A DNA stretch of 64,000 nucleotides from Rosenbergiella metrosideri (GCF_022602565.1 NZ_JALBCV010000008.1:62001-126000), one strand, 5' to 3'. Shown: positions 52,080-62,584, counted from the first letter of the stretch. Made by a program: numbers and translations. The notes: generated by a model not told the origin, from the sequence alone.

Positions 52080-52355
52080 ATGCCGAGAATACGTCTCACC
52101 GTGACCCGCCTCTACGCCTTAAACGACGAGCGGATGGTGGCGAGTAAAGCCACTGCAAAGATTTATGTTGGGGACGAATGCATCGCGACGGAAGCGATCT
52201 CCGGGTTAACCGAAACCCCGGTCTTTAAATATATCCACCATGCTTTTCCGGCGGGAAGACCGATTCGCGTGGAATGGGATACGCCAGGTTTCGCCGACAT
52301 GACGGCAGTCGAAGAGAATGACTGCCCGTGCTGTCAAGACAGTGCCATCATTTAA
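52080..52355 (+). CDS. Orphan 91-residue protein with a C-terminal Cys cluster
   Basis: ATG 52080 follows GAGGA by six bases. The product has mixed strands ([19 protein letters not shown]) and ends D-C-P-C-C-Q-D-S, three Cys in four residues plus one at position 33, suggestive of metal or redox binding. The gene lies just before yedI (24 bases). Family not recognised. An upstream in-frame ATG at 52050 has no ribosome site. Confidence 0.65.
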   Translation: MPRIRLTVTRLYALNDERMVASKATAKIYVGDECIATEAISGLTETPVFKYIHHAFPAGRPIRVEWDTPGFADMTAVEENDCPCCQDSAII

Positions 52356-52378
52356 CGCTACTGATAAGGATACCTATT

Positions 52379-53332
52379 TTGGCCGGAACAAGTTTATTTG
52401 CGCTGTTGGATGATATCTCGACCCTCCTTGACGATGTCTCGGTAATGGGTAAGGTGGCAGCGAAGAAAACCGCTGGTGTGCTGGGGGATGATCTCTCACT
52501 GAATGCCCAACAAGTCAGTGGCGTGAAAGCGAATCGCGAACTGCCGGTCGTGTGGGGGGTGGCGAAAGGCTCGTTACTTAATAAAGTGATTTTAGTCCCA
52601 ATGGCGCTGCTGATTTCTGCGTTTGCGCCTTGGTTAATCACGCCATTATTAATGTTAGGTGGGGCTTATCTCTGCTTTGAAGGCATTGAAAAAGTCCTCG
52701 ATTGGATTTTTCCTGAAAAAGATAAAAAAAGCCCGGAAGCCCGACAAGCGCGGTTAGCCAAGTTAAGCCAAGAAGACGCAGCGAACTACGAGAAAGATAA
52801 AATTAAAGGGGCGGTACGGACCGATTTTATTTTATCGGCTGAAATCGTGACGCTGACGTTGGGCATTGTTTCTGAAGCACCGCTACTGAATCAGATCGTT
52901 ATTATGGCGGGGATCGCGCTATTGGTAACAGTCGGGGTATACGGGTTAGTGGGTATTATCGTCAAAATCGACGATGCAGGTTATTGGCTGGAAGCGCGTC
53001 AAAACGGCTTGGCGAGAGGCCTAGGGAAATTTTTATTGCTGTTGGCACCGAAGTTGATGAAATTTCTCTCTGTAGTCGGCACCCTAGCGATGTTTTTAGT
53101 CGGCGGTGGCATCGTCATCCACGGTTGGCCGTTACTGCACCATTGGATCGAGAAGATTACGCATGGCCTGACGCAGGCGCTCCCTTCAGCAATCAGCAGT
53201 ATTGGTGAGAGCGTGATGACCAATCTCGCCAGCTTAGTGGTGGGAGCCCTATTGGGTGGCGTGGTGCTGATCGTGGTGAAAGCGGTGAGCAAACTGCTGG
53301 GCAAGAAACAGTCCGCAGAGCAGTCAAAATAA
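52379..53332 (+). CDS. yedI: DUF808 inner membrane protein YedI
   Basis: About 317 residues, as in E. coli YedI (305). The start is TTG 52379 (AAGGAT upstream), giving [11 protein letters not shown], and then [16 protein letters not shown] near 28. Helices near 75-95, 150-195, 217-250 and 280-305; [12 protein letters not shown] near 144 is the conserved loop. The protein family is an inner-membrane protein of unknown function. Identification is secure. Confidence 0.93.
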   Translation: MAGTSLFALLDDISTLLDDVSVMGKVAAKKTAGVLGDDLSLNAQQVSGVKANRELPVVWGVAKGSLLNKVILVPMALLISAFAPWLITPLLMLGGAYLCFEGIEKVLDWIFPEKDKKSPEARQARLAKLSQEDAANYEKDKIKGAVRTDFILSAEIVTLTLGIVSEAPLLNQIVIMAGIALLVTVGVYGLVGIIVKIDDAGYWLEARQNGLARGLGKFLLLLAPKLMKFLSVVGTLAMFLVGGGIVIHGWPLLHHWIEKITHGLTQALPSAISSIGESVMTNLASLVVGALLGGVVLIVVKAVSKLLGKKQSAEQSK

Positions 53333-53809
53333 GTCATCCCCAGCGTCTCCCCCTCGACGTGTTGTCTTGCAGGGGGATTCTTCCCCCCGAGAGTCGGTCA
53401 TCATTTTTCTTCAGCCCATTTACCTACTTTATGCCTTTCATCTTCCCAGGCCTGCTATTCCTCACCGCGATGACTGAACGACAGACTGGGTTCGCTGCTA
53501 TTATCATAATATCTCTGAACCTCATACCGCTTTGGTGTATCAGCCACATTTTCAGGTTCCACCGAGCAGGGGGCAATAGAGTCTCACCTTTATAAAATGG
53601 CCATAACAAAACACCCGAGGTAAACATTCGTGGCTCTCGCTGAAATGTTTCCGACCCTGTAAAAAGAAGACCTGTTCGGGTCAATGAACAGCAGGTTCAT
53701 TTAGTGACAACATGACTCCACGCGAAAGAAAAATTATTGTTTGACGGATTCAAGTCGGTGATGCCGACGTCTCTTCCTACAGAGTGATCAACTCGACTTT
53801 GCCGTGACG
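53333..53809. other. Non-coding gap between yedI and fliR
   Basis: 477 bases between convergent genes. Short frames on both strands have no ribosome site or family likeness. No clear terminator or RNA gene seen. Confidence 0.45.
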
Positions 53810-54586
53810 CTAGCCGGCACTGAAGATTAGCAACAGTTGTTGACTCTGGTTAAGCAGCATAGCCTGAATGGTATTCAGTAGCAGTGGCATACTCTGGTAG
53901 AGGGATAAAATACCGATCAATAGGGTTAAGGGAAAGCCGATGACGAAGGCGGAAAACTGTGGTGTCATACGGTTGAGTAGCCCCAAGGCCAGGTTCACGG
54001 CCAGCAACATGAAAATTAGCGGGAGTGAAAGCTGTAGCGCTTGAGAGAATATGGCCCCGCCAAATTGCGCCAGACCGACAAATCGCTCGGTTAATGGGGT
54101 TAGGCCATCGTAGGGTAATTGCTCGAACTTATCGGCGAGGTGCTCAATCATCCACAGAATACCATCGACACTGACAAACAGCAGTAAGCTCATATAGGTC
54201 AGTAATCGAGAAATTACAGAAAGAGAGCTGTGGCTACCGCTATCAAAAAACGAGGCAAAAGAGAGGCCCATTTGCAGTGCAATGACCTCTCCGGCTAAGC
54301 GGATGGCAGCAAAGACACACTGCATACTGATTCCCAATGCCGCGCCGATTATGCATTGATTGATAATAAGCAATACACCCTGTGGGGAAAACAGCGCCAC
54401 GAGGTGAGTGGCACTCGGTAGGGCAATCAACAGGCTGATGACCAAGGCGAGCGCCACGCGTAGGCGAAGGGTGATCGATTTCTCTGACAGTAATGGCGCA
54501 ACGCTAAAGAAGGCGATGATCCGACAAAAGGGCAGAAAAACCGAAGGTAAACGGTCTAACAACCCGAGTAGACTCAGCCATTCCAT
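53810..54586 (-). CDS. fliR: Flagellar export gate protein FliR
   Basis: 258 residues, six membrane helices; part of the FliPQR inner-membrane gate of the flagellar type III system. R-L-R-V-A-L-A-L-V-I near 45 and L-Q-M-G-L-S-F-A-S-F-F-D near 105 are family landmarks (the latter precedes the loop facing the channel). Last gene of the operon, 3 bases after fliQ. Confidence 0.95.
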   Translation of the reverse strand: MEWLSLLGLLDRLPSVFLPFCRIIAFFSVAPLLSEKSITLRLRVALALVISLLIALPSATHLVALFSPQGVLLIINQCIIGAALGISMQCVFAAIRLAGEVIALQMGLSFASFFDSGSHSSLSVISRLLTYMSLLLFVSVDGILWMIEHLADKFEQLPYDGLTPLTERFVGLAQFGGAIFSQALQLSLPLIFMLLAVNLALGLLNRMTPQFSAFVIGFPLTLLIGILSLYQSMPLLLNTIQAMLLNQSQQLLLIFSAG

Positions 54587-54589
54587 CGG

Positions 54590-54865
54590 TTAACCGACCC
54601 ACTGCGGAAAGGTGGTGAGCAGGCTCTTAATATACTCGGTCATAGTGGTTAGCATCCAAGGTCCGGCCACCATCAGCGTCACGACGACAGCGATGATTTT
54701 AGGGATAAAGGATAGCGTCTGCTCATTCACTTGAGTCGCCGCCTGCAATAGACTAATGATTAGCCCGGTAAGCAGGGCCGCCAGTAAAGGGGGAGCGGCG
54801 AGGAATAACGCTACCTTCATCGCGGCCTGACCCAAGGTGGTGATCATTTCTGGTGTCATCATCAA
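54590..54865 (-). CDS. fliQ: Flagellar export gate protein FliQ
   Basis: 91 residues (89 if the third of three consecutive ATG codons is the start, as in E. coli). Two helices; T-P-E-M-I-T-T-L-G near 4, A-T-Q-V-N-E-Q-T-L-S-F-I-P-K near 40 is the conserved loop, and the second helix follows. It completes FliPQR. Spacing of 10 bases from fliP. Confidence 0.95.
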   Translation of the reverse strand: MMMTPEMITTLGQAAMKVALFLAAPPLLAALLTGLIISLLQAATQVNEQTLSFIPKIIAVVVTLMVAGPWMLTTMTEYIKSLLTTFPQWVG

Positions 54866-54875
54866 TTCTGCCCTG

Positions 54876-55601
54876 TTAGCTGATAAAGCTCTGTGCCAAA
54901 GAGCCGATTAAAAGTTGCCATCCATCTGCCATCACAAATAGCATCAGCTTAAAGGGAAGCGCCAAGGTTGCAGGGGGAACCATCATCATCCCTAACGCCA
55001 TCAATACACTCGCTACCACCAAATCAATGATCAGAAAAGGAATAAACAGCGTAAAACCAATCTGAAATGCTGTTTTTAACTCGCTGGTCACGTAGGCGGG
55101 TACCAGAACCCGTAAAGGGACGGCGGCGGGGGTTTCCGGTGCTGACAGGTGGGCCAGACGGGTAAAGAGAGCCAAATCGGTTTGCCGCGTTTGATGCAGC
55201 ATAAATTCCATTAAGGGTTTTTTTCCGATGTCGACCGCTTCAACTAACGTCACCTTCTGTTGTTGATAGGGAAGATAAGCCTCTTGCCAGATACGATCGA
55301 AAGTTGGCCCCATAATGAACCAGGTTAAAAACAGCGATAAGCCTATGACTACCTGATTGGGTGGCGCTGAAGTCGTGCCTAACGCGTTACGCAGTAAGCC
55401 AAACACGATGATCAAGCGGGTGAAACTGGTCATCAGTAATAAGGCTGCAGGAATAAAACTGAGCGCGCCGATGAGCACTAACGTTTGTACCGGTAACGCC
55501 CACTCTTGCTCGTGATCAAAGAGGGGGTGCGCCGCTGCATACTGCGGGAGGAGGCCTATCGTCGCCATGGCGATGATGCGAATACGCATTAAATCCTTCA
55601 T
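54876..55601 (-). CDS. fliP: Flagellar export gate protein FliP
   Basis: 241 residues with a cleaved signal peptide ([12 protein letters not shown]) and four helices. [10 protein letters not shown] near 58, L-R-N-A-L-G-T near 71, and G-M-M-M-V-P-P near 200 are FliP signatures. Its start overlaps the fliO stop by four bases. Core of the export gate. Confidence 0.96.
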   Translation of the reverse strand: MKDLMRIRIIAMATIGLLPQYAAAHPLFDHEQEWALPVQTLVLIGALSFIPAALLLMTSFTRLIIVFGLLRNALGTTSAPPNQVVIGLSLFLTWFIMGPTFDRIWQEAYLPYQQQKVTLVEAVDIGKKPLMEFMLHQTRQTDLALFTRLAHLSAPETPAAVPLRVLVPAYVTSELKTAFQIGFTLFIPFLIIDLVVASVLMALGMMMVPPATLALPFKLMLFVMADGWQLLIGSLAQSFIS

Positions 55602-55978
55602 CGTGTTTTCCTTGCACGCAACCGTGCAAATTTCTCAGTAAAGTGGCAGGAGGCGGGTGTGGGCTGAGTGCTTATCTCCTGCAGCGGCTCGGTTAGCGTA
55701 CAGAGTAATTGAATCGACTGCGGCGTCACCCCAATAACGATCTGTTGCTCTCCCACTTGCGCAATCATTAGGCGCTCGCGTGGCCCAATTACCAATGTCT
55801 CCTTAATGGCAAGCGCGCGCAGGCCGCGATATCGTCCTCCTTGAGGAAGATGCTTAAGTAATTTTTTGATCCCAAGCAGTAGCAAAATAATCACAATCAG
55901 TGCCCCTCCTGATTGCCACAGCATTTGGCTTGCCGGGACCGCGACACTCGGGGCAGCAGTCGTTACAGTCATGACCAT
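55598..55978 (-). CDS. fliO: Flagellar assembly protein FliO
   Basis: 126 residues. One membrane helix near 29-42 ([12 protein letters not shown]), then the cytosolic FliO domain ([12 protein letters not shown] near 65, I-V-I-G-V-T-P-Q near 79). It helps FliP fold and assemble. Three bases after fliN; overlaps fliP. Confidence 0.92.
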   Translation of the reverse strand: MVMTVTTAAPSVAVPASQMLWQSGGALIVIILLLLGIKKLLKHLPQGGRYRGLRALAIKETLVIGPRERLMIAQVGEQQIVIGVTPQSIQLLCTLTEPLQEISTQPTPASCHFTEKFARLRARKTR

Positions 55979-55981
55979 TCA

Positions 55982-56389
55982 CTATCGACTTAAGCGGCGC
56001 ATGCGCTCAGAAGGGGTAATAATGTCAGTAATACGCACACCATACTTATCATTGACGACCACCACTTCGCCCTGCGCAATCAGGTAATGGTTGATAAGAA
56101 TATCCAGAGGTTCGCCTGCCAAGCCTTCCAGCGGAACGATCGACCCTTGGGTTAATCGGAGTAGCTCTTTAATCGTCATCCTCGTCCGGCCTAATTCAAC
56201 GGTGAGTTGAATGGGGATATCCATGATCAAATTGATATCTTGGAGTGGGTCAAGAGGCTCGGGCGCAGTGATTGCGGGGAGTGGGTCCTTTTCAGCCTGC
56301 CCATCATTCACCTGTTGTTCTGCTAAGGCTTCGGCCCAAGGGTCCGAAGCTAATTCATTATTTTCCGGGGTTACAGGGGTATCACTCAT
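55982..56389 (-). CDS. fliN: Flagellar switch protein FliN
   Basis: 135 residues. A Glu/Pro-rich N-terminus (1-50) then the SpoA domain: I-P-I-Q-L-T-V-E-L-G-R-T near 56, E-L-L-R-L-T-Q-G-S near 73, V-N-D-K-Y-G-V-R-I near 114, with terminal R-M-R-R-L. Forms the C-ring base and binds the export ATPase regulator FliH. Its start overlaps fliM by eight bases. Confidence 0.96.
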   Translation of the reverse strand: MSDTPVTPENNELASDPWAEALAEQQVNDGQAEKDPLPAITAPEPLDPLQDINLIMDIPIQLTVELGRTRMTIKELLRLTQGSIVPLEGLAGEPLDILINHYLIAQGEVVVVNDKYGVRITDIITPSERMRRLSR

Positions 56390-57386
56390 GGGAAGTTCCT
56401 TCTTGTAAAGTTGAGAGCAATGGCGTAATCAGTTGATTCACACTCAGGGCATATTGGTCACGATGAATACCGTGAGAGGCGGTGAAAACCGGCACGTTAT
56501 CGACGGTGGCGATGATATTCTCTGGCGATTCTATCGCCAGTACGTCCCCGACTTGTAGGCGCATAATTTCCCGCAGTGTGATGGATAGCTCACTAAGCCG
56601 TGCGGTGACTTCTAACGGTGATTGTTGCACTTCGTTGACCAAGTTTTCCCTCCACAAGCAGTCTTCTTGCTGACTATTCTCTAAAGGGGGATTTACCAGC
56701 AGTTCACGAAGGGGTTCTATCATCGAAAAAGGGATACAGATATTGAAGTGTCCCACCAAATTACTGATCTCGACTTGAAAAGTGGTATTGATAACGATGT
56801 CATTAGGCGAGGTAGTAATATTGGTGAACTTAACCTGCATCTCTGAACGCACATATTCCATGGTCAGGGGGTAGATGGCCTGCCACGCTTCCTGATAGTT
56901 GTCTAAGGCTAAACTTAATAAGCGACGGATAACGCGCTGTTCGGTATAGGTGAACTCACGGCCTTCTACTTTGGTGGGGAAACGACCGTCCCCACCAAAT
57001 AAGTTATCGACCACGATAAAGACGAGGCTCGGTGAAAAAACAATAAGCGCCGTTCCCCGTAAGGGTTTCATATGCAGCAAATTCAGGTTAGTAGGCACCG
57101 GCATATTGCGCGCAAATTCTTGATAAGGCTGGATATCGATCGATTCCACCGTAATATCAGGACTACGACGCAGTAGGTTGAATACTCCCATACGAAATTG
57201 GCGTGCAAAACGTTCATTAATAATTTCTAAGGCTTGTAGTCGTTCCCGAACCACCCGACGCTGTGTCGTCGGGTCATAATCTCGAATGCTGTTCGGGTCA
57301 CTGTTTTCGGTGGAAGTTTCCGTTTTACCGGAGTCTCCATTAAGTAACTGGTCGATCTCAGCTTGAGATAAACTCGTATCAGCCAT
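56382..57386 (-). CDS. fliM: Flagellar switch protein FliM
   Basis: 334 residues. The N-terminal segment L-S-Q-A-E-I-D-Q-L-L-N-G binds CheY-P. The middle domain has F-N-L-L-R-R-S near 66 and L-F-G-G-D-G-R-F near 128, and the C-terminal SpoA part L-S-I-T-L-R-E-I-M-R near 265 holds FliN. Switches rotation direction. Five bases after fliL. Confidence 0.97.
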   Translation of the reverse strand: MADTSLSQAEIDQLLNGDSGKTETSTENSDPNSIRDYDPTTQRRVVRERLQALEIINERFARQFRMGVFNLLRRSPDITVESIDIQPYQEFARNMPVPTNLNLLHMKPLRGTALIVFSPSLVFIVVDNLFGGDGRFPTKVEGREFTYTEQRVIRRLLSLALDNYQEAWQAIYPLTMEYVRSEMQVKFTNITTSPNDIVINTTFQVEISNLVGHFNICIPFSMIEPLRELLVNPPLENSQQEDCLWRENLVNEVQQSPLEVTARLSELSITLREIMRLQVGDVLAIESPENIIATVDNVPVFTASHGIHRDQYALSVNQLITPLLSTLQEGTSHE

Positions 57387-57391
57387 TACTG

Positions 57392-57889
57392 CTACCTCAA
57401 AATAAAGGTGGTATAGAGAATATCGGCGACATCCTGCTCAGGTAATCCGGGAGCAAAAGGAGGCTTTAAGACTTGTTTGATTTCCGCCGATAATGCCGTT
57501 TTACCTTCTTCGGTTTGTAGCGCCGATTGTTCTTGATGGCTGAGCAACAATAGAATCCGGCTTCTGACTTCCGGTAAGTACTTCACTAAACGCTCCTCGG
57601 TGTGCATATCCTTAAGCCGCAAAGTGAAGCCAACGTAAAGCACGCGCTCATCTTGTGAGGCTGACTCCACCAAGTTAACGGTAAAAGGTTCAAGCGGGTA
57701 GAAAAGGGGTTGAGGGACGATGACCTCCTCAGGGACTGGGGTGAGCGCCTGAGTCTGGGGTGAAGCCGTCAACGCCCGCAGTTTCCACACCGCGTAGCCT
57801 GCCGCACCGCAGGCAATGAGCACGATGATGAGTAAAATAATGATCCATTTACGGGTGGATTTAAGGGTTGATTCGGATTTGGTCGACAT
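57392..57889 (-). CDS. fliL: Flagellar basal body protein FliL
   Basis: About 165 residues. One membrane helix (W-I-I-I-L-L-I-I-V-L-I near 15-26), then the periplasmic stomatin-like FliL domain (Y-P-L-E-P-F-T-V-N-L near 75, V-G-F-T-L-R-L-K near 95). Supports stator function. I start at ATG 57889 (AAGGATATCGGGA upstream); the frame extends to 57943. First gene after a hairpin and a sigma-28-like sequence. Confidence 0.9.
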   Translation of the reverse strand: MSTKSESTLKSTRKWIIILLIIVLIACGAAGYAVWKLRALTASPQTQALTPVPEEVIVPQPLFYPLEPFTVNLVESASQDERVLYVGFTLRLKDMHTEERLVKYLPEVRSRILLLLSHQEQSALQTEEGKTALSAEIKQVLKPPFAPGLPEQDVADILYTTFILR

Positions 57890-57957
57890 GAGTCCCGATA
57901 TCCTTTCATTAGCAATTAAATTGGTGTGAGGCTTATTATCCAAGGTTGAAAGAGGGG

Positions 57958-57982
57958 TAATCGGCGGAATAGCGATAGTTTA
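57958..57982 (-). promoter_or_regulatory. Possible sigma-28 promoter of fliL
   Basis: Reverse strand TAAA (57982-57979), 13 bases, GCCGATTA (57965-57958). The -10 box matches GCCGATAA at seven of eight positions. The spacing is two bases shorter than usual, which weakens the call. Confidence 0.4.
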
Positions 57983-58000
57983 CTTGGCGATATTAAGGTG

Positions 58001-58029
58001 TTCGCTCAGTCTTTAACCGACTGAGCGAA
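58001..58029 (-). terminator. Hairpin between fliK and fliL
   Basis: Perfect 11-base stem TTCGCTCAGTC / GACTGAGCGAA with a 7-base loop, four bases past the fliK stop. No T run; may attenuate readthrough from fliFGHIJK into fliLMNOPQR. Confidence 0.55.
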
Positions 58030-58032
58030 GCG

Positions 58033-59106
58033 TTAGACCAGCAGTGAGATGTGACTGCCATCACGCAGTAGTGCGGAGGCAGTCTCTGTTGCAGAGGATG
58101 GCTCGTGGATTTCGCCTTGCGTTAGCGTAACACTGGGTGGCTCAGGGGAGTGATGCGATGAGAATGCTGACTGTTGCCCTGATGCGGCATCGTGACCGAC
58201 TTGACTGTGCCCCAATTGAATACCGTTATCGGCCAAAGCTTGGCGTAACTGCGGAAGGGCTGCCTCTAAGGCTGATCTGACTTGCCCATGATTGGAGAGC
58301 ATGACTAACTCAGCATGGTCCTTATTCACCGTCATCGAAATCTTCACATCGCCCAACTCTTCTGGATGTAATTTCAAGTGGATAGTCTGTTGCCCTTGTT
58401 TATGAAAAATAATCTGCTGAGACAGATCACGTTGCCACTGAGGCGACCCTAACGGGGCTTTTAATTCTTGAGCGCTCGCCGGATGGAAGGAGAGTTCAGG
58501 AAAGGAGGGGGACTGATTCAGTGGCAAGAGGCCAGTGGAAGCATGAGGCGTACGGGGGCCGTTTACCGGTGGGGGTTCTGTCATGACGGAGTGAGGGGGT
58601 AACGGGGCCGTTGCGGCAGCGACTGTGGCAGGCACAGTAGGAGGGAGAGACTGCCGAGTATCGAGAGCCTGCAGTGCAGAGTGTTGGTCTAGCATAGCGT
58701 TACGCACACCTTTTTTCGCGGCGTGGGTGGGGCCTGAAGGTAATACTGAATTTGAGTGGGGAGATGGTTCGATATCTGACTCAGAGAGTTTCAACGAGCT
58801 AGAGGAGAGTGGACTCTGGAGTGGGAGGGGCGTAGGTAACATAGCGGTAACGAGGTTAAGTAATGTTGTCGCCTGCGGTGACTCAGAACGCTGCTGGTTA
58901 TTAATATCAAGCGCATCGAGCTTGGGCTCGGCTTTACTCAGCACGAGGGGTTTTGTTGCGGGTTGTTGAGGAGCCAATAGCGCACCGAAAGCGGGGGGAA
59001 GACGATCGTCGGTGAGGGATGTTTCAGGCTTAAGCATCGTTGAATGTGGTAACTTCATGACTTTCCCTGTGGGGGTGAGTAGTGTTACTAGGCTAATGGT
59101 CATCAC
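58033..59106 (-). CDS. fliK: Flagellar hook-length control protein FliK
   Basis: 357 residues. A long low-complexity Pro/Ser/Thr-rich N-terminal ruler (about 20-225), then the C-terminal hook domain (235-315) with Q-T-I-H-L-K-L-H-P-E-E-L-G near 246, which contacts FlhB. Secreted by the flagellar system; sets hook length and triggers the substrate switch. It overlaps fliJ by four bases. Confidence 0.92.
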   Translation of the reverse strand: MMTISLVTLLTPTGKVMKLPHSTMLKPETSLTDDRLPPAFGALLAPQQPATKPLVLSKAEPKLDALDINNQQRSESPQATTLLNLVTAMLPTPLPLQSPLSSSSLKLSESDIEPSPHSNSVLPSGPTHAAKKGVRNAMLDQHSALQALDTRQSLPPTVPATVAAATAPLPPHSVMTEPPPVNGPRTPHASTGLLPLNQSPSFPELSFHPASAQELKAPLGSPQWQRDLSQQIIFHKQGQQTIHLKLHPEELGDVKISMTVNKDHAELVMLSNHGQVRSALEAALPQLRQALADNGIQLGHSQVGHDAASGQQSAFSSHHSPEPPSVTLTQGEIHEPSSATETASALLRDGSHISLLV

Positions 59107-59543
59107 GCTTCTCCTTGAAAGCGACGGGTAGCAAATTCATCATTGGATTTTTGCTGGGCGCGAGCCTGACTCAGCGTATCGCGTTGATGGCGGCGTTCTA
59201 TTAGCACTTGTAGTGCGTTAACTTTTTTTCGCGATTGTTGCCAATCTCCTAACAGATGCGCTTGCTGTTGGTCGAGCACCTTTACCGCAGCATCTTGCGC
59301 GGACAGGGCCTGCTCGACGGTATGTAAAAAATCATGATAATTATCGCGGCGGTAGCCGTAGATCCCGCCTTCCGACTCATGACGTAGCAGTTGTTGGTAA
59401 TCATGCCGGTAGTGCTGCAGTAGCTGTTGCTGCGCGTTAGCCTGTTGACGCTCGTTTTGTAACGTCGCCAGCTGCTGGCTGACATTATCGAGCTGTACCG
59501 TTGCTCGCTCTTTTAATACCTCTAAAACGCTTTTATGACGCAT
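59103..59543 (-). CDS. fliJ: Flagellar export chaperone FliJ
   Basis: 146 residues, a single antiparallel coiled coil rich in Gln/Arg (L-Q-N-E-R-Q-Q-A-N-A-Q-Q near 27, H-D-F-type central hinge, R-R-H-Q-R-D near 118). Stalk of the export ATPase. One-base overlap with fliI and four with fliK. Confidence 0.92.
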   Translation of the reverse strand: MRHKSVLEVLKERATVQLDNVSQQLATLQNERQQANAQQQLLQHYRHDYQQLLRHESEGGIYGYRRDNYHDFLHTVEQALSAQDAAVKVLDQQQAHLLGDWQQSRKKVNALQVLIERRHQRDTLSQARAQQKSNDEFATRRFQGEA

Positions 59544-60907
59544 TACTCCTCCTCATTCACTGAGACCAGTGCGGCGAGCGCACTACACGCCTGTGTGTAA
59601 TGACAACGTTCGTTAATCTCTTGCTGCAAGTACCGACAAATTTCCGGGTAGCGTTCGATTGCCCTATCTAATCGCGGGTCGGACCCTGCGGTATAAGCGC
59701 CAACACTGATTAAGTCTTGGTTACGCTGATACAGTGCCAATAATCGTTTGCATTCGCGTGCATACTGCAGCTGCTCCGGCGAGACAATCTCGTGCATCAC
59801 TCGACTGATCGACGCTTCAATATCGATAGCTGGGTAGTGACCTGATTCGGCAAGTTCACGAGATAGGACGATATGGCCATCAAGAATGGCGCGCGCCGCG
59901 TCGGCGATGGGGTCTTGCTGATCATCGCCTTCTGTTAACACGGTATAGAAAGCGGTAATCGACCCATTAATACTCTCGCTATTACCCGCTCGTTCGACCA
60001 GTGCCGGAAGTTTAGCGAATACCGAGGGCGGATAGCCTTTGGTGGCGGGAGGTTCGCCAATCGCTAACGCGATTTCCCGTTGCGCCATGGCATATCGGGT
60101 TAACGAATCCATAATGAGCAGCACGTTATAGCCGCGGTCGCGAAAATCTTCGGCAATCCGCGTAGCATAACTTGCGCCTTGTAACCGTAATAAGGGGGAA
60201 ACATCTGCCGGGGCGGCCACGACGACTGCCCGTGATAATCCCTCCTCGCCAAGAATATGTTGGATAAAATCTTTCACTTCGCGGCCACGTTCTCCGATAA
60301 GGCCCACCACAATGACATCGGCACTGGTGTAGCGAGCCATCATGCCCAATAGCACACTCTTGCCAACGCCAGAACCGGCAAATAAGCCCATCCGCTGACC
60401 CCGGCCCACCGAAAGTAAACCGTTGATAGCCCTGACTCCTGTATCCAATACCTGATCAATCGGCTTACGCAGTAAGGGATTGAGCGGTGGGGTAGTCAGT
60501 TTTCCCGTCTCCAAGGGAGGTAACGGGCAATTATCCAAGGGGCGACCACAACTGTCGACAACCCGACCAAGCAGGGCGGGGCCGAGCGGTAGGCTCCCTT
60601 CCATACCCGCCTTACCTAGTGACGCATAGACCCTGCATCCTGGGCGGATCCCCTCCATTGGCCCGAGCGGCATTAAGTAGAGCTGGTTACCTTTAAACCC
60701 CACCACCTGCGCTTCGCATTTTTTTTCAATTGCATCGTATTCGCGCTCAATCCAACAGTGACTCCCTAGCGGCAATTGCAAGCCACTGACTTCTAACACT
60801 AAGCCTGTTGCGCGTGTCAGGTAGCCGTAATGGCGAGGGGCGAAAGTGGTGCTGAGGCTTTGCTCGAAACGGTCTAACCGTGTCATCCAGCGATGTAGCG
60901 CAAGCAT
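59543..60907 (-). CDS. fliI: Flagellar export ATPase FliI
   Basis: About 454 residues (E. coli 457). Walker A G-S-G-V-G-K-S-V near 165, G-E-R-G-R-E-V near 188, [10 protein letters not shown] near 245 (Walker B), and the beta-barrel N-terminus with L-V-L-E-V-S-G-L. Drives substrate unfolding for export. I place the start at ATG 60907, where AGGGAG is eight bases upstream and the fliH stop overlaps it (TAATG); the longer frame to 60949 is not used. Confidence 0.95.
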   Translation of the reverse strand: MLALHRWMTRLDRFEQSLSTTFAPRHYGYLTRATGLVLEVSGLQLPLGSHCWIEREYDAIEKKCEAQVVGFKGNQLYLMPLGPMEGIRPGCRVYASLGKAGMEGSLPLGPALLGRVVDSCGRPLDNCPLPPLETGKLTTPPLNPLLRKPIDQVLDTGVRAINGLLSVGRGQRMGLFAGSGVGKSVLLGMMARYTSADVIVVGLIGERGREVKDFIQHILGEEGLSRAVVVAAPADVSPLLRLQGASYATRIAEDFRDRGYNVLLIMDSLTRYAMAQREIALAIGEPPATKGYPPSVFAKLPALVERAGNSESINGSITAFYTVLTEGDDQQDPIADAARAILDGHIVLSRELAESGHYPAIDIEASISRVMHEIVSPEQLQYARECKRLLALYQRNQDLISVGAYTAGSDPRLDRAIERYPEICRYLQQEINERCHYTQACSALAALVSVNEEE

Positions 60908-61608
60908 TAGTAGACTCCCTGTTGCGCGAGTTCGCATAAGCTTTGCCAACGGGTGGAGAGGGCGCTCTCCAGTTCACCCTCTACACTGACTAAACGGCAA
61001 TCACCGCGCGATAAGCTATTATCCACCACCACTTCCCAACGCGGATGTTCGGTGAGTGTCGACAGCTGGCCTTGCAGACATTGATGGTCTTGTGGGTTCA
61101 TTTTTAGAGTAAGGGGACCGCTAAGCAGGGCTTCTTGGGCCAACAATTGTTTTACTTGGGTCATCACCATTCGCGCATCGTGGCTGACCTCTTCTCCTGT
61201 CAGTTGGTGGGCAATTTCCAAGGCTAATTGCACCAATCGATAGCTGACGGTCTCCTCAAGCAGATCGAAGGATAACGTTATCTGTTGCACCAGTTTTTCC
61301 ACACTGGCCAGTGCTTGGTGTTGTTGGGTATTAGCCTGCTCATTTGCCTGCTGAGTGGCATGTTGCAAGCCTTCGCGTTCGCCCTGAGCGAAACCAGCGG
61401 AATAGCCTTCTTCCCAGGCCTTATCGCGGACCGAAGCACGAAAGGCTTCGATCTCTTGTTGCGCTTCGAGCGCCGCCGTCGGCGCTGGCGCACTGACGGG
61501 CAGTGGGTCGGCTGGCACGGTGACCGCGGTATGTCCTGGCTCGACAAACTGTTGTGGTTGCCATTTCTGCCAAGGAATTGAGGGATCTTGTTTAGACATA
61601 GGCTTCAT
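60907..61608 (-). CDS. fliH: Flagellar assembly protein FliH
   Basis: About 233 residues. I-P-W-Q-K-W near 9 is the FliN-binding tip, [11 protein letters not shown] near 69 a G-x3-G helix typical of FliH, and the C-terminal domain binds FliI. Controls ATPase FliI. I start at ATG 61608, five bases after GGAGG; longer frames overlap fliG heavily. Confidence 0.92.
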   Translation of the reverse strand: MKPMSKQDPSIPWQKWQPQQFVEPGHTAVTVPADPLPVSAPAPTAALEAQQEIEAFRASVRDKAWEEGYSAGFAQGEREGLQHATQQANEQANTQQHQALASVEKLVQQITLSFDLLEETVSYRLVQLALEIAHQLTGEEVSHDARMVMTQVKQLLAQEALLSGPLTLKMNPQDHQCLQGQLSTLTEHPRWEVVVDNSLSRGDCRLVSVEGELESALSTRWQSLCELAQQGVY

Positions 61609-62584
61609 CTGCACCTCCAATGACCATATCGCCGCTTTCGGCAAGCTTTCTTACAACCAGTAGAATGGCTTTTTGTGCCGTTTCCACATCGGACAGACGA
61701 ACAGGGCCTCGGTTGACCAAGTCATCACGTAAAATATCGGCAGCACGCGTTGACATGTTATTTAAGAATTTGTCACGCAGTGCGTTATCTGCACCTTTGA
61801 GAGCAATCAATAATTGCTCTGCATCGATCTCTTGCAGTAAGCGTTGTAGGCTGCGGTCGTCGACATCCACCAGATTTTCGAAGAGGAACATTTCGTCGAT
61901 AATCTTCTGAGCAAGGTCACCATCAAAGGCACGAACAGCGTCGATAATGGTCTCTTCTTGCTGGGATTTCATTAAGTTGAGAATCTCAGCCGCTGTGCGA
62001 ATTCCCCCCATTTTGGCACGCTTAATGTTTTGACCATCGAGGAGGTTATTCAGTACTTCAGTGAGTTCTGCCAAGGCGGCCGGTTGTACGCCACCGAAGG
62101 TGGCAATCCGTAGCATGACATCTTGGCGTAAACGCTCATCGAAGTGCGCCAAGATATCGGCGGCTTGGGAACGTTTTAAATGGACCAAGATGGTGGCGAT
62201 GATTTGCGGGTGTTCCTCGCGAATCAAGTCCGCAGCAGATGGCGGATCCATTAGGTTCAGCGTATCCATACCAGAGGTGGTATCGCGTGTTTCCAATAAA
62301 TCCTCCAGCAAACTGCTGGCGCGTTCTTCGCCCAAGGCCTTAACCAGAACGGTACGCAAATAATCATTCGAATTAATGGATAGCGCAGCATACTGCTCTG
62401 CGTCTTGTTCGAATTGCTGCAGCACATGGGTGAGTTGCTGGTGGGACACTTGGCGCATGGTCGCCATCGCACTACTCAGGTGTTGGACTTCACGTTGATT
62501 AAGGTGTTTGAAGACCTCGGCCGCGCGCTCCTCGCCGAGGGTCATCATTAATATTGCACTGCGATCGGTGCCGGTCATTTTCAT
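61592..62584 (-). CDS. fliG: Flagellar motor switch protein FliG
   Basis: About 330 residues (E. coli 331). [10 protein letters not shown], then [11 protein letters not shown] near 20 binds Fli[10 protein letters not shown] near 127 is the EHPQR-like motif. R-A-A-D-I-L-R-D-D near 287 carries torque residues. Start ATG 62584 overlaps the fliF stop (ATGA). Confidence 0.97.
   Translation of the reverse strand: MKMTGTDRSAILMMTLGEERAAEVFKHLNQREVQHLSSAMATMRQVSHQQLTHVLQQFEQDAEQYAALSINSNDYLRTVLVKALGEERASSLLEDLLETRDTTSGMDTLNLMDPPSAADLIREEHPQIIATILVHLKRSQAADILAHFDERLRQDVMLRIATFGGVQPAALAELTEVLNNLLDGQNIKRAKMGGIRTAAEILNLMKSQQEETIIDAVRAFDGDLAQKIIDEMFLFENLVDVDDRSLQRLLQEIDAEQLLIALKGADNALRDKFLNNMSTRAADILRDDLVNRGPVRLSDVETAQKAILLVVRKLAESGDMVIGGADEAYV

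Noticed and set aside
53359..53684. Frames on both strands in the yedI-fliR gap
   Set aside because: No ribosome site, no recognisable domain and poor composition.
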